A DNA stretch of 64,000 bases, from assembly GCA_964007475.1 (NCBI GenBank), contig OZ023273.1, positions 119,335,812 to 119,399,811 of the forward strand, given 5' to 3'. Position numbers and translations under genes: made by a program. The notes beneath the pieces are model-generated. The model had not been told where the DNA came from. It did no database searches and saw nothing but the letters and a program-made list of their open reading frames with translations. Source of the DNA: Hybos culiciformis. Taxonomy: Eukaryota > Arthropoda > Insecta > Diptera > Hybotidae. Of the stretch, positions 25,401 to 32,901 are shown piece after piece (position 1 is the stretch's first letter; each line of letters begins with the position of its first letter).

Positions 25401-26209
25401 GCTTTCTATAGATATTACAGATAGCCCTACTAAACGTTTTGTTGTGATGTTGTGGATCTTAAAGAATTTTTAATTAATTTTAGTTTCTAAAAGCTTCTTT
25501 CTCATGAAGCCACTGATACTGGTAGTGTAAGATAAAATACAAAAACAGTTTAAAATTTCGCTCGAAAATAAAGCCTAAGCCTTCAAAAAAAAAAGCGATT
25601 TTTTAATTTGAATATGAATTTTCAAAATATCATCAAAACAAGAAATACCTAACTATTTATTTTTATCTTTAATAAGAACAAAAATGATTTGTAAATTTTT
25701 GACCGTTAAAATCAAGACTTTGTTTGAAATTTTTTTTAGAGGTCTTTAATTTTATTTTTTCATGCATAATAAATAGAAATTCTTCCGCCCCTTGGCTTGC
25801 CGCCCTTGTGCGGCGCACAACCTGCCCACCGCTACGCGGCGGCGGGAATTCTAATAAAGAACTAGAATTTTTGGTAGAATAGAACAATAATCTGATGCGA
25901 AAGCTAACATCCTAAAGTTAGATTAAATTGTTATCAGTGGATATGTTATGTATAAAAGTTATATTTAAACCAACGTTTGCGAGAATGATATGAAATAAAT
26001 ATGAAAATATGCATACACACAACACTTAATTAAAAAAAATTATTTGACAAGAAATTAAACTCACCTGAATACGTTAAACACGGATATCCATTTCCATTTA
26101 TAATTTGGCAAACTAAATCTAGACTAGCTTTAACTATTGGAGAAAATTCTAATAACAAAATAAGTGAAATTAATAATGGTAAATATTGTAATAGTAACAA
26201 TGTTCTCAT
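4375..26209 (-). CDS. Secreted acid lipase, lipase-3 / lysosomal acid lipase family (8 exons)
   Basis: Exons, in coding order: 26065-26209, 22182-22484, 21828-22060, 21288-21446, 21143-21227, 18864-19009, 5182-5225, 4375-4492. They total 1233 nt (410 aa), and all seven introns are GT-AG with matching phases. Residues 1 to about 28 are a Leu-rich signal peptide. The family N-terminal motif [13 protein letters not shown] is at 51-63, the HG oxyanion motif at 88-89, and [15 protein letters not shown] at 142-156. GHSQG holds nucleophile Ser176; Asp351 (GSKDYM) and His381 (FNHID) complete the triad. The length is typical for this family of neutral-lipid and ester hydrolases, which act in the gut lumen, haemolymph or lysosome; the exact substrate cannot be read from sequence. 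Intron 6 (13,638 bp) is stuffed with nested transposons. Intron 1 (3,580 bp) holds a MITE and a probable hAT remnant. No frame break or missing catalytic residue was seen, so the gene looks functional. Exon 4's acceptor (TTTAAG) is the weakest site. Confidence 0.9.
5182..5225 (-). CDS. Lipase exon 7 (44-nt microexon)
   Basis: The acceptor is TTTTCAG and the donor GTAAGT. It encodes [14 protein letters not shown] plus two bases. It follows exon 6 in phase 0 and joins exon 8 with the one base needed to finish an Ala codon. Family members have a D-V-x-x-L segment at this point. Confidence 0.85.
6048..6055. repeat. 8-bp target-site duplication TTTGAAAG, left copy
   Basis: TTTGAAAG directly precedes the left TIR of the hAT-like element and recurs exactly at 13637-13644 after the right TIR. 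An 8-bp duplication is the hallmark of hAT transposition. Confidence 0.85.
6056..6075 (+). repeat. Left TIR of the hAT-like element
   Basis: CAGACTCCGACGCGATCATA; it matches the reverse complement of 13617-13636 at 19 of 20 positions. Confidence 0.85.
6129..6356 (+). repeat. 5' LTR
   Basis: 228 bp, TG...CA, identical by eye to the 3' LTR. It contains a TATA-like TTATATATT near 6228-6236 and an AATAAA at 6293-6298, plausible promoter and polyadenylation signals of the element. Confidence 0.95.
6357..6375 (+). promoter_or_regulatory. Primer-binding site (tRNA-Ser)
   Basis: TGGCGCAGTCGGTAGGATT starts at the first base after the LTR. It equals the reverse complement of CCA plus the 3' acceptor and T-arm end of insect tRNA-Ser (AGA/CGA type, ending ATCCTACCGACTGCG), as I recall it. 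It would prime minus-strand DNA synthesis. Confidence 0.85.
6575..10642 (+). CDS. gag-pol: Gag-Pol polyprotein of the Ty3/gypsy (mag-like) retrotransposon
   Basis: A single 1355-codon frame. Gag covers about residues 1-290 and ends in two zinc knuckles: C228-x2-C-x3-H-x4-C, and then a CX2CX4HX4C copy (CKLC...H...C) near residue 250. The aspartic protease has DTGAG at 318. Reverse transcriptase has the YIDD active site at 605-608. RNase H starts near VDASS (753). Integrase has an HHCC zinc motif (H969, H972, C1002, C1005) and catalytic D1033, D1086 and E1122, giving the exact D-D(35)-E spacing; GPQF follows the second Asp. Domain order PR-RT-RH-IN defines Ty3/gypsy. Gag and Pol are fused in one frame with no frameshift, and no env follows. 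All catalytic residues I checked are present, so the element may be able to move by itself. The start was chosen as the first ATG after the primer-binding site and leader. Confidence 0.97.
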   Translation: MAEGIVSIAPPERFLFEGNIALRWEKWEKRFNYFLEASTYAQKDDKVKIALLMHCLGEEGQDRFETFTISEDNKKIYNEVVKSFREYCIPKKKGNSISRHIFFQRNQMEGEKFDDFLKDIKKLSMDCEFGNLRDDLIKDRIIGGIRNINLKERLLREDQVTLEKAVEYCRASEMAELQIKQLTNSMQEIDMVKKSGYNQQNGGKNNKRYGNSNESKGNNQNNGMVKNCSKCGRDHEIKKCYAYGKKCKLCEKLNHFAVKCYKKKLDKKINTVEQEANKKDESNTEFFLGSISVSEVTKWWQIKIKFVELNKNFDFKLDTGAGCNVIGKNLFDVKKFSNYDIEKTNIKLTNYNGSKINIIGKIKVLCEVKNKKVILEFFITTAPSTPIIGLPTIEKLGLVHMVQNINEIEYISSANKEIKCLRNLFEENKNLFNGLGEIKNFEYDLKIKQGSVGKVDPIRKIPFKIIDKFKEELAIMEKNGIIEKVEKPTDFVNSLVIVKKADNSLRICLDPQYLNTCLLREHFKLPTFEEISAKMTKAKIFSILDCSQAFYQIKLSKKSRLLTTFGTPIGRFCFKRMPYGIKTAPEIFQRKAQEIFGKMESVQVYIDDIIICTETIEEHKKILKQVMAKALEFNIKFNLKKCLIAQNKVKFLGHEFTGEGIKVDKSKIEAIEKIEVPKNKKELETFLGMISYISKFIPGVTNLTAPLRELIKKKSEFIWNEGHTECFKGLKSTLVECPVLKYYDPNMKCTLSVDASSLGVGAVLLQNELPVAYASKAFTDTQKSWAQIEKEFYAIVFGCERFREYILGKPISVESDHKPLIPIFKKSLVDSPLRLQKMKLRIQPYDVMLSYRPGKELLLADALSRSSFQLPAEEDEDISHHIMFINLVDVISKDKLDEIQDKSLEDEEVKSVILLVKSGWPGEKIKVPDLAKPYYTYKDDLFVYNNILFKNNAIVVPRILRKEMLRKLHYSHLGIEKTRNRAKEILFWPNMNTQINDMISNCSICIQFKRPNYHEKLIPQKIPDRVWENIGTDIFQLMGNYYLLTVDYFSKYPEVDKLSDLSTESVIEALKSCFARWGIPKLVFSDGGPQFTSSMFAKFEKTYGFTHKVSSPHYPRSNGMAERHIQTIKKLLKKTNADNKDPFLALLEYRNFPISDLIPSPNQLIQGKNTNGILPNFNFSLKEKSLGNNREVKEHLQERQDKQKFYHDKKAKSLPSLKPGDKIRYRDHISNKYYNSPGIIVENRENPRSYKILSEKGKEMIRNRYDIVKDQNHRFELINQNNIPEEICSNLDNNINLQNETNTENNNVQNEMNRTNDNNNFITENVVEPNSSQVEQRSTWGRAIKLPKHLQDYEL
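10895..10912 (+). promoter_or_regulatory. Polypurine tract
   Basis: Eighteen purines (A13, then GGAGA) directly abut the 3' LTR, as required for priming plus-strand DNA synthesis. Confidence 0.85.
10913..11140 (+). repeat. 3' LTR
   Basis: 228 bp, with no difference from the 5' LTR found by reading. It is followed by GCTGC (11141-11145), which copies the five bases before the 5' LTR. Confidence 0.95.
11381..11630. repeat. 126-bp direct repeat, two copies
   Basis: Two copies start with TCAATAATCATTTG at 11381 and 11507. They share a long block (TTTATAAAAACAAAATAATT, then AAATTCAAATTATTTT and AAAATCTTTCGTTTACAAAT) with a few changes. They are part of the hAT-like element interior. Confidence 0.8.
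11628..11880. repeat. Tandem ~100-bp units with GATTACCTG...CAAAATTTT motif (left block)
   Basis: Two full units and one truncated unit share GATTACCTGMCC(R)AAAATTTT, then GAGCTAC-GTTAG-GTC and CTCAAAATAT. The last unit runs into the 12-bp minisatellite. Two more units of the same family resume after the array at 13080-13250, so the minisatellite arose inside a tandem array. Confidence 0.7.
11876..13078. repeat. GC-rich 12-bp minisatellite, unit GGCGGAAGTGAG, about 95 copies
   Basis: The unit GGCGGAAGTGAG repeats with near-perfect 12-bp period from about 11990 to 12960, with degenerate copies on both sides. It is 8/12 G+C, in sharp contrast to the AT-rich surroundings, and strongly purine-biased on the plus strand. 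Because 12 is a multiple of 3 and no unit frame need contain a stop, it yields long Val-Arg-Ala-Glu open frames at 11886-12245 and 12246-13037; these are artefacts and not genes. Variant units (GGCAGAAGTGAG, GGCGGAAATGAG) recur in the same order near 12250 and 12530, a sign of segmental amplification. Confidence 0.97.
13080..13250. repeat. Tandem ~100-bp units (right block)
   Basis: Two units, one starting ATTACCTGACCAAAAATTTT (about 13080) and one with AGATTACCTGCCCAAAAG (about 13183), match those before the minisatellite in order and orientation. Confidence 0.7.
13247..13490. repeat. Long hairpin: 99-bp arms, 46-bp loop
   Basis: Left arm 13247-13345 and right arm 13392-13490 are reverse complements, with about six mismatches, all near the loop. 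The outer 70 or more bp, from the A9 run through CACACGAAGCAGTCATAGGA to GAAATAACA, match perfectly apart from the inner end. It lies inside the hAT-like element, just before its right subterminal region. Confidence 0.9.
13617..13636 (-). repeat. Right TIR of the hAT-like element
   Basis: The reverse complement reads CAGACGCCGACGCGATCATA. It is followed at once by the target duplication TTTGAAAG (13637-13644). Confidence 0.85.
13682..13934. repeat. Inverted repeat, ~31-bp arms
   Basis: ATCGTCGGTCTC-TGCAAAAA-CACGAAACTG occurs near 13683-13713 and inverted near 13902-13933, with two mismatches, around a ~190-bp spacer. It may be a small MITE or an inner part of the outer TA-flanked element. 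No clear target duplication was found. Confidence 0.6.
14004..14171 (-). pseudogene. Coding-like fragment of unknown origin inside the outer element
   Basis: On the minus strand a frame of about 55 codons has a balanced composition, including [19 protein letters not shown], unlike the Lys/Asn/Ile-rich chance frames around it. It has a TAA just upstream and a TGA at 14004-14006. I do not recognise the family. It could be a transposase remnant of the outer element or a stray exon, and could also be chance. Confidence 0.25.
14602..18863. other. Rest of lipase intron 6, AT-rich
   Basis: AT-rich intronic DNA. It includes a run of 13 C (18040-18052). A 98-codon minus-strand frame (16288-16584) has no recognisable domain. 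No other gene or clear repeat is seen. Confidence 0.5.
18040..18052. repeat. Homopolymer C13
   Basis: Thirteen consecutive C, notable in DNA this AT-rich. It lies in lipase intron 6. Confidence 0.9.
18864..19009 (-). CDS. Lipase exon 6 (catalytic Asp)
   Basis: The acceptor is CTTACAG and the donor GTAATT. It encodes [27 protein letters not shown] and then GSKDYM, with Asp351 as the charge-relay acid. It is followed by the 13.6-kb transposon-filled intron. Confidence 0.92.
19010..21142. other. Lipase intron 5, AT-rich
   Basis: 2,133 bp of AT-rich intron bounded by GTAAGA and CTTACAG. I see no gene or clear repeat in it. Confidence 0.6.
21143..21227 (-). CDS. Lipase exon 5
   Basis: The acceptor is TTTGCAG and the donor GTAAGA. 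It encodes [19 protein letters not shown], matching the family's P-x-G-x-S-x(3)-L-x-H-x-x-Q segment before the substrate-binding loop. Confidence 0.9.
21288..21446 (-). CDS. Lipase exon 4 (lid/cap region)
   Basis: 53 codons in phase 0. The acceptor TTTAAG is weak and the donor is GTAAAT. It encodes the cap segment with two cysteines (residues 253 and 263), where the family normally has Cys. Confidence 0.8.
21828..22060 (-). CDS. Lipase exon 3 (nucleophile elbow)
   Basis: The acceptor is CTTTTAG and the donor GTAAAT. It encodes [12 protein letters not shown] and then YVGHSQGS, with Ser176 as the nucleophile, followed by [20 protein letters not shown], a typical continuation for this family. 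Confidence 0.95.
22182..22484 (-). CDS. Lipase exon 2 (N-terminal motif and oxyanion region)
   Basis: The acceptor is TTTTCAG and the donor GTGAGC. It encodes [13 protein letters not shown], the [13 protein letters not shown] oxyanion segment, the DVWLPSARG motif and [10 protein letters not shown], all diagnostic of the acid-lipase family. It enters and leaves in phase 1. Confidence 0.95.
22678..22936. mobile_element. Tc1/mariner-like MITE in lipase intron 1 (259 bp)
   Basis: The ends are inverted repeats of about 34 bp: TCGCCTGCTAAGAAATGAAA then CAACGTAT on the left, and the inverse of TCGCCTGCAGAGAAAAGAAA then CAACGTAT on the right. TA flanks both ends (22676-22677 and 22937-22938). It has no coding capacity. 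Confidence 0.75.
22939..25160. other. Lipase intron 1, middle part, AT-rich
   Basis: AT-rich intronic sequence. The only pattern I noted is a short direct duplication of GTTCGTGATAAA near 24672-24700. No gene is seen. Confidence 0.5.
25163..25850. mobile_element. Probable degraded hAT-type element in lipase intron 1
   Basis: The left end CAGGCCCGCCGCGTGCAAG (about 25163) and the inverse of the right end (CCCGCCGCCGCGTAGCGGTG, ending about 25850) form imperfect GC-rich inverted ends. Next to them are CCCTTGTGC and GCCGCCCTTGTGCGG blocks of the kind seen in many hAT ends. No 8-bp duplication could be matched. The interior is AT-rich, with a short plus-strand coding-like stretch near 25380-25470 ([14 protein letters not shown]) and no intact transposase. 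Confidence 0.4.
26065..26209 (-). CDS. Lipase exon 1 (start codon, signal peptide)
   Basis: ATG at 26207-26209, followed by a Leu/Ile-rich stretch of about 25 residues that reads as a signal peptide. The exon then gives residues ending in [11 protein letters not shown]. The donor is GTGAGT and the exon ends one base into a codon. This Met is chosen because it directly precedes the hydrophobic leader. Confidence 0.85.
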
Positions 26210-29021
26210 GTTATTAGAATATAAAAAAAAATTTAATTACAAACTTTTAATGGCTTGTTAAAATTGTAAAAATTTCAAAAGTCCTTTTTTTTTTTTTATA
26301 ATTTTCAAAATATTTTTATTTAAAATTTTTCATATCATTAGATTTTGCACTGTTTTATTCTTTTTTCTTTTATATATTAAAACAAACAAGTTTTCTTTAA
26401 ATTGTTTTTATTTTTCCACTATAAAAAAATTGCAATTTTTCGCTGATGTTTCAGAAAAAATAAATTTGAAAAACTAAGATTGAATCTTGATAAAAGTATG
26501 ATTTCCCTGATGTTAACTTTAGAAATTTTCAACTTCTTTTTAATGAAAAATTATAAACAAACATTATTTCAAACAATAAAAAAATATTTATATAGTCATG
26601 TGAAAATTCGCAAATAATTTTCTGCTTAACAAGTTTCGCTTTAAGCTTTAATATTTATGCTGTAACTAAATACTTTAAGTTTTCACTTTAAATTATCAAG
26701 ATTTCTTTAAATTGGAATTATAATAATATTAAGTTTTTTTTTCTTAGTTAGTTATCAATTTTTGAAATACTAAAAAAAGAACTTAATTTGTGTTGAGTGG
26801 TGGTACTACTTTTAGGAGATGGTCTTTTTCATCCAAATTTCATAGGGCCAAAAAAAAAACAACTTTGTCCCGATTCTAATCTTCACTACCCACTTTCTTG
26901 GTGTAAAAAAACGTAAGGTTTGAAGATGGGATTAAAGTATGATTCCATTTGGGCGTAGACAAGGTATAAGTTATATAAACAGAAAAGAAATTAATAAACA
27001 AATGGATTAAATTGAAAATGGAAAATCCTATGTTAAATTTAGAAATCATCTAGTCTGAAGTCCTTTAATACGATTTAGAAGAACATAAATGCTCCTAAAT
27101 TGCTTTAAACTTTAAAGTGTATTTAAACACAAACATTTCTTTTTATTATTGTGATTGTTTACTACTGTCGTTAACAACAATAATAATTATTATTTGCTAC
27201 AAATCTTATGTTTATATTTAATCATCATTATTTAAGTTAAATTTATTTTGTGTATTCTTTGTTATTTAGTTTTAAATTTTATATTTATTATATATTTATT
27301 TTTATTTATATTTTTTTCATTAAAACTCTGATCACATAAATAAAAATTAAATTAATTTATACAGTAAACATAAAAAAGAAAATTATTTTGTCTATTTTTC
27401 ATTCATTTATAATGAATAATTTCTTTGAATTATTTAAAAATTCATATTATTTTATTGCAAAATTACATAATATACATATATGTGGAGAAAAAGAAGAAAA
27501 TAAAAAGAAATAAACAAAAATTTAATTCCGCGCCAAAATTATTTTATGGATCCGACCATTAAAAAATATAAACTTGGAATGAATAAAATGTTTATAAAAT
27601 CGATAGTGTATATCTTGATAAAAAAAAATAAAAAAAAAATTAATATTTTTTTTTTTAATTTCAACATTTTTATTTTCTTCTGTTGTTTTTGGTTAAGCTT
27701 TTTAATGTTGCTACATTACATTTATGATCTTTCCTCTTTTCATACATGATGACTGATAGTTACATGTAGCTTAATGTGTATAAGCAATATGCAAGCAACA
27801 AAATTATGTTTATAATAATTATGTGATTAAACATCCATGATAATAAATGTTTGTTTAAAAGAAATGTTTATGTACATGATTGTTCTTTTTTTTTTTATTT
27901 ATTTATTTTTCTATTAAATATTATCACGGTTTTCTTTTTTTTGTAATGTCTGTTAGTAAGTTACTAGAGGGTAATATGATTGTATGTTTAAACTCATTAG
28001 ATTTAATGATATTGAATTCGCTATTTTGCAAAAAAAAATAATAAAATTGTAGTAAAAGCATTTCTTTTTTTTTTTTTGCCATAAATCGCAATGTTATAAT
28101 GGAGAAGGAGGAGATTAAAAAAAAAAAATTAAATTCAAGTTAATTATGAATTAAAAAATAGGTATATATATAATTTATGTATATAAGTTGCAATAGGAAT
28201 GAATCTATTGTATAATATTTTATTATGATAATAAAATAAAAAAAAGGAAAATAAAATGTTCAATGGAATGCAAAACGATTATAAGTAGGTAGGTATATTA
28301 TATGTACATTATTTATGAGGAAAAAATTTAGTGCAAACCTTAAAGGTTAAAAAGAAATTAAAGTAAAATATCCTGCATTTCATTTTTTTTACATCTTTTA
28401 TTATTTACTTTTATCCATTTCACAATATAGTTTAATTTCTTCGTATTTGAAGTTTTGTCATATTGCAATAAGACTTTCATTGAGCTTCACTGCTTCATTC
28501 TAATTCGTGTGTTAGTGGTACAAATTTTTTTAAGGAAAATAAAAAAAAATAAGAAATTACATTTAGCCTGCTTTTGACATAAGTGAACAGATGTTAGACT
28601 TTATATGTACAATACTATATGATGGACTACTTAGCAACGAACGATGTGTTTCATAAAAGTTATTGATTTTACAAAACATTAGTACGAACAAAAAATATAT
28701 TTTTATTAAAGATTGAGTAGTTACCTAAAAATTATATTTAATAAAATAATAATCTAATATTTTTCTTTTTACATTCATATTATTGTTTTTCTTATTTTAT
28801 TGCTTTCTTTACTATTTCCTAGTTTTTTATTTTGATCGTCGAGACTCATTATTTACAATTTACATTAATGTATTACACTGTTATACGGTTTGACAATTTT
28901 TTTATTAAAATTTCATACGTTAAGAATTGTTTATTGTCTTTAAATACAAAAATCAATATGAAATTTAATGTCAAAAATCATTTATAGTTATTATGTTATT
29001 ATAATATGTTAATGTAAAGTA
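26210..29021. other. Region upstream of the lipase gene, AT-rich
   Basis: This should hold the lipase promoter and 5' UTR (minus strand, just above 26209), but no distinctive TATA or initiator stands out in AT-rich DNA. No other gene is seen. Confidence 0.5.
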
Positions 29022-29296
29022 CATACACCCAGAAAAAAAAATTGTTAAATTAAAAGATTTTATAGGTAAAATTAACAAAAAATCTTTATAGATTTTGCGC
29101 AAAAGGGTTTATAGTTAAATTAAAATTGCAAAAATTGTTAATTCAAAAGACATATTACATTGTTAAAATTAACACAAAATTGTTATATTTAAAATGTTAA
29201 GTTGTTATTATAACAATTTTAGCAGTTGAAAAAAAAATATATTGTTACGGTGCCAAACTGTTAAATTAACTATTCGAAATAATTATTTTAAAATAG

Positions 29297-29600
29297 TTTT
29301 TTGTTTTTTTATTTTTTTGGTTTGTTTTTGTTTTTTTTTCGCCTTTTTTTGTTTTTTTTTCGCCTTTTTTTTGTTTTTTTTTTTGGTTTTTTTTTTGGTT
29401 TTTTTTTTGGTTTTTTTTTTGGTTTTTTTTTTGGTTTTTTTTTTGGTTTTTTTTGGTTCTTTTTTTTTGTTTTTTTTTTTTGTTTTTTTAAATTTTTTTT
29501 TTGTTTTTTTTTTTAAATTTCTTGGTTTGTTTTTGTTTTTTTTTTTTGTTTTTTTTTTCGCTTTTTTCGTCTTTTTTTGTTTTTTTATTTTTTTTTTTAT
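29297..29600. repeat. T-rich minisatellite tract (GGT10-type units)
   Basis: Almost pure T broken by regular GG, G or C, with about 11-12-bp GGTTTTTTTTTT units near 29390-29450. On the minus strand this is the A-rich 3' tail that follows the SINE-like segment at 29602-29697. Phe-rich open frames across it are artefacts. Confidence 0.85.
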
Positions 29601-29601
29601 T

Positions 29602-29697
29602 GGTCACCCATCTAAGTACTATCACTACGAGACGTTGCTTAACCGCTGTGTTCAATGTGATGTAGAGTCTTCCACTGAGCTATGTCAGTAATATACA
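29602..29697 (-). ncRNA. SINE-like fragment with 5S rRNA-like and tRNA-A-box-like motifs
   Basis: Read on the minus strand, it has TAGCTCAGTGG (like a tRNA A box), then GTTAAGCAACGTC and TAGTACTTAGATGGGTGACC. The last two blocks match the order and spelling of the 3' half of eukaryotic 5S rRNA (TTAAGCAGCGTC...AGTACTTAGATGGG-GACC), as I know it. A long A-rich tail follows, as for a retroposed RNA. It is probably a SINE with 5S-derived parts and not a working 5S gene, because the 5' half of 5S is missing. Confidence 0.5.
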
Positions 29698-29740
29698 ACA
29701 ATGTATTAAATAGAAAATATAAATTCGGTAATATAAACAT

Positions 29741-29833
29741 AATAAATATTTATCTTGTTAAATTAAAGAACTCCGCTCTTAACTTGTCTCGTTAAGAGCG
29801 GAGTTCTTTAATTTAACAAGATAAATATTTATT
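29741..29833. repeat. Perfect hairpin, 43-bp arms, 7-bp loop
   Basis: Left arm 29741-29783 and right arm 29791-29833 are exact reverse complements around the loop TTGTCTC. The core near the loop, CTCCGCTCTTAAC, is GC-richer than its surroundings. It could be a recent inverted duplication or a precursor-like hairpin. Confidence 0.9.
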
Positions 29834-30286
29834 TTAAAAGTGTAGCTTTTTAAATCAACCAAAACTTTTTTTTAACAATGCCGTATTTACTTTGACAATT
29901 TTTATTGTTATATGTACCATTTTTAAATAACAACAAAAACATTATTTCAAAAGCTTTTATTGTCATATCAACAATTGAATGTGTAATTGTTATAATAACA
30001 GAAGAGTTTTTAATTTAAAAGAGAGAATAGTAAAATTTTATTTCTTTCGAAAGAAACATATTTAAAATAACAATTAATGTTGTTAAAATCACAATTTTCA
30101 GCTTTTACTAAATAACTGTTTGAAACATTTTAAAATAACAAAATCAAATGTTAAAATAAGAAGCATCTTTACTTAGATCAAATATTTATTAGTTTAATTT
30201 AAAAAATTTCTCTTTAACATCAACAATTTTTGTTTAACAGTTAAAAATTGTTAATTTAACTAGCATTTTTTTTCTGGGTGTATGTA

Positions 30287-32884
30287 TAACATTATACTAT
30301 ATATGTGTAAATGTTTTGTTATATATATATTTATATGCTACATTATTATTATATAACATAATTATGTTGATCAGAATAACAAAATTAAAAAAAGTTTCAA
30401 TAATTCATTATAAATCATACCTAATCATAGAAATGAATTTTTTTAATAAATATTTTTTGTTTGAAAAAATATTTTTTATATACTCACTCATTTAAATAAA
30501 ATAAATTCAACACTTTTAGAAGAATTTTTATAAAAATCAGACCAAAATGTATTTATATGAGAAAAATTAGTTCATGCAATTACGATAAAATTAATTTTCT
30601 TCCATTTTTTATATATTTTATTATCACATTGAACTATAAAATTTAATATATAATTTTTAGAAATTTTTTGCAAAAATATTTTTACTATAATGTAGGAAAA
30701 AGAAAGACCTCGACTATTTTCTTCCTCGAGACTTTGTATCAAATTAATACTATTTTATATTTCAGAAAAAAATATGCTTCTGTTATAAAAAGAAATAATA
30801 TTACAATCAGAGTTTTGAACTGCGGAAATGTACGTATCTATGTTATAAAAAATTCAAATGTCAAGATTATCATGCATTAGTAACAAAGCAATTATACTGT
30901 CTGATCTTATTTTTATAGCACATTAAAGATTAATAAAATCCTAAATCACATCGTTAATTTAAGTTTATTAGGTTGGCTTACTAATTGGACTAATTTGTTG
31001 GTAGTAAAGTAAAATTATTTATTAATTAATTTTTTTTTTGCTTTTAAAAAGTTATAATATCGGTATTAATTACTGTTTAACCTATTAGTTCGGTAAGTTT
31101 AAAAGTATTAAAACCTTTTCTAAAATTTCTTCTTAGTTGCCAAACGAAATTATTAAATACACTTGTATAATAAGCAAATATGAATTAGTTGCCAGAGAAA
31201 TAGTTATTACATTTTTTCTGTATACTAAGTATCTCTAGAATTTTTATTATTTAATGGAACGTATTTTCTCAAATAGGCGATAATACAGTAAATTTTTTAT
31301 TAAAAAAAAATTGTTTATACAAAAAATATTAAAATTAATAATATTACATGTTCATACAAAAAAAAAATTAAACGTGTTTAAACAAAACAAATATTAATTG
31401 GCTCAGCTTTAAAGCTATAAAGAGCTATAAAGAGGAAAGTTTAAACTTTTCGAACTCGCAATCTGATTACAGTATTTTATTAAATTTATTTTAAACTTGT
31501 ATAAGATTTCGTTTAAAATTAAAAAGTTAATTGAAAAAAAAAACTTTAAAAACACAAAAAAAAAATTTTTTTAAACACATCATAAAGTTTAAAAATTTTT
31601 TTAGTCATATATACCTATATTTGAATCAAAAATATTGATTCATATTAAATTGTATTCCCAAAATTGGATATAAAGTCTAGAAACTATTATTTTTGTGATC
31701 ACATTTCCAAATATTATTTAAAAAATAAATAATAAATTTCTTTTATGATGTGGTTATTGTTAAATCTTTGCAATATGTGTTGTTTGAGCTACTTATTTTG
31801 GCAATTTTTTTTATCTAATATTGCTTGAAATTTTTGTTCTTCTGTTTACTGTTTCCACTTTCACGCTTAGGCCAGTGTTCCTCTCGAAATGGTAAACATT
31901 CTACTGACATAACGGATAGAATTTCCTTTTTCAATTGTATCCGAATTCGCTACTAATTCTTCCATTGAACTCTTAATTATTTTTCTTGAGTCTTGGCTTT
32001 TGTGACAATTTGCTTTTGTCATTGATCAGCAAACAATAATTGGTTTTGTGAACTGAAAAATCTACACAACTTTTGAACTTCTTTTCACAAAAATTACAAA
32101 TAATCAAAAATTCATTTTGACTATGAGAGAAGAAAATTTTTCCACAACAAAATTTATAACTTATAATTTATAATAATAATCATTAATCATAATTTCTTGC
32201 TATTTATTGACTTAGTCAAAAAAATGTTTTTGAAATTTTAGAAAATTATTCTAATTAACAGGAAGTGTTTATTACTTTTTTTTAATTTCATTAATAATCA
32301 AGCTTGAATCCAGAAATATTAAATATTTTCTATAAGAAAAGTAAAGTTACATAAATCTGATTTTTTATTTGTTTTTTTCATTGAAGATTATTATAGGTTT
32401 CTTTTCCTAGAACTTGAATATTAAATTCTGAAATGTTGAATTTTGGAAACTTGATTTTGGAGAATAAAAAAGATATTTCTCAATTTTAGAAAAATTTATT
32501 TGTGTAGTTTCTGTATACATTATTATTTTTCCAATTTAAGAACTTTATATAAGTACAATGAACTTTATAAAAATATTTTATTTATTCATATAATTCAAGA
32601 TTTTACATCAAGTTTTATAAGAACAGATTAAAAATTAATAATAATCAATTCATATAATATAATAATACACTTAGTAATTTTTTATAGTCGGAAATAAAAT
32701 TTTCTTAACAAAAGCTAAGAGTATCTCGAAAAACTTTTTAATTTTAAATCATTTATACAGGTATTTTGATTAATTTCAATTTTTAATTCAAATGTTGAAG
32801 AATGTTGAAATTATTGAAGTTATATATTTTCTTGCGACAAACATATTTTATCATTTATGTTTTTTAAAATATTTTTTAGACATA
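30287..32884. other. AT-rich DNA, no gene seen
   Basis: AT-rich sequence. A 70-codon frame at 30668-30880 has no recognisable feature. Nothing else is supported. Confidence 0.5.
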
Positions 32885-32901
32885 TTTAATATTACTATGA
32901 G
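32885..32901. repeat. Long target-site duplication, left copy
   Basis: TTTAATATTACTATGAG precedes the palindromic element and recurs exactly at 33467-33483 after it. One further base on each side also matches, so the duplication is 17 to 19 bp. Confidence 0.85.

Larger units (their letters stand above)
29022..30284. mobile_element. Inverted-repeat DNA element with CATACACCCAG ends (1,263 bp)
   Basis: The left end reads CATACACCCAGAAAAAAAA, and the right end is its inverse, with TA on both sides (29020-29021 and 30285-30286). The interior is rich in TTGTTAAATTAA and AACAATTTT motifs in both orientations. No transposase is visible, so it is non-autonomous. It contains a SINE-like fragment with a long T-rich (tail) tract and a perfect hairpin. 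The TA duplication suggests Tc1/mariner but is only two bases. Confidence 0.7.

Noticed and set aside
29242..29691. Phe-rich 149-codon frame (and a second overlapping frame)
   Set aside because: It is a translation of the T-rich tail of a SINE-like fragment, with no protein features beyond homopolymer Phe.
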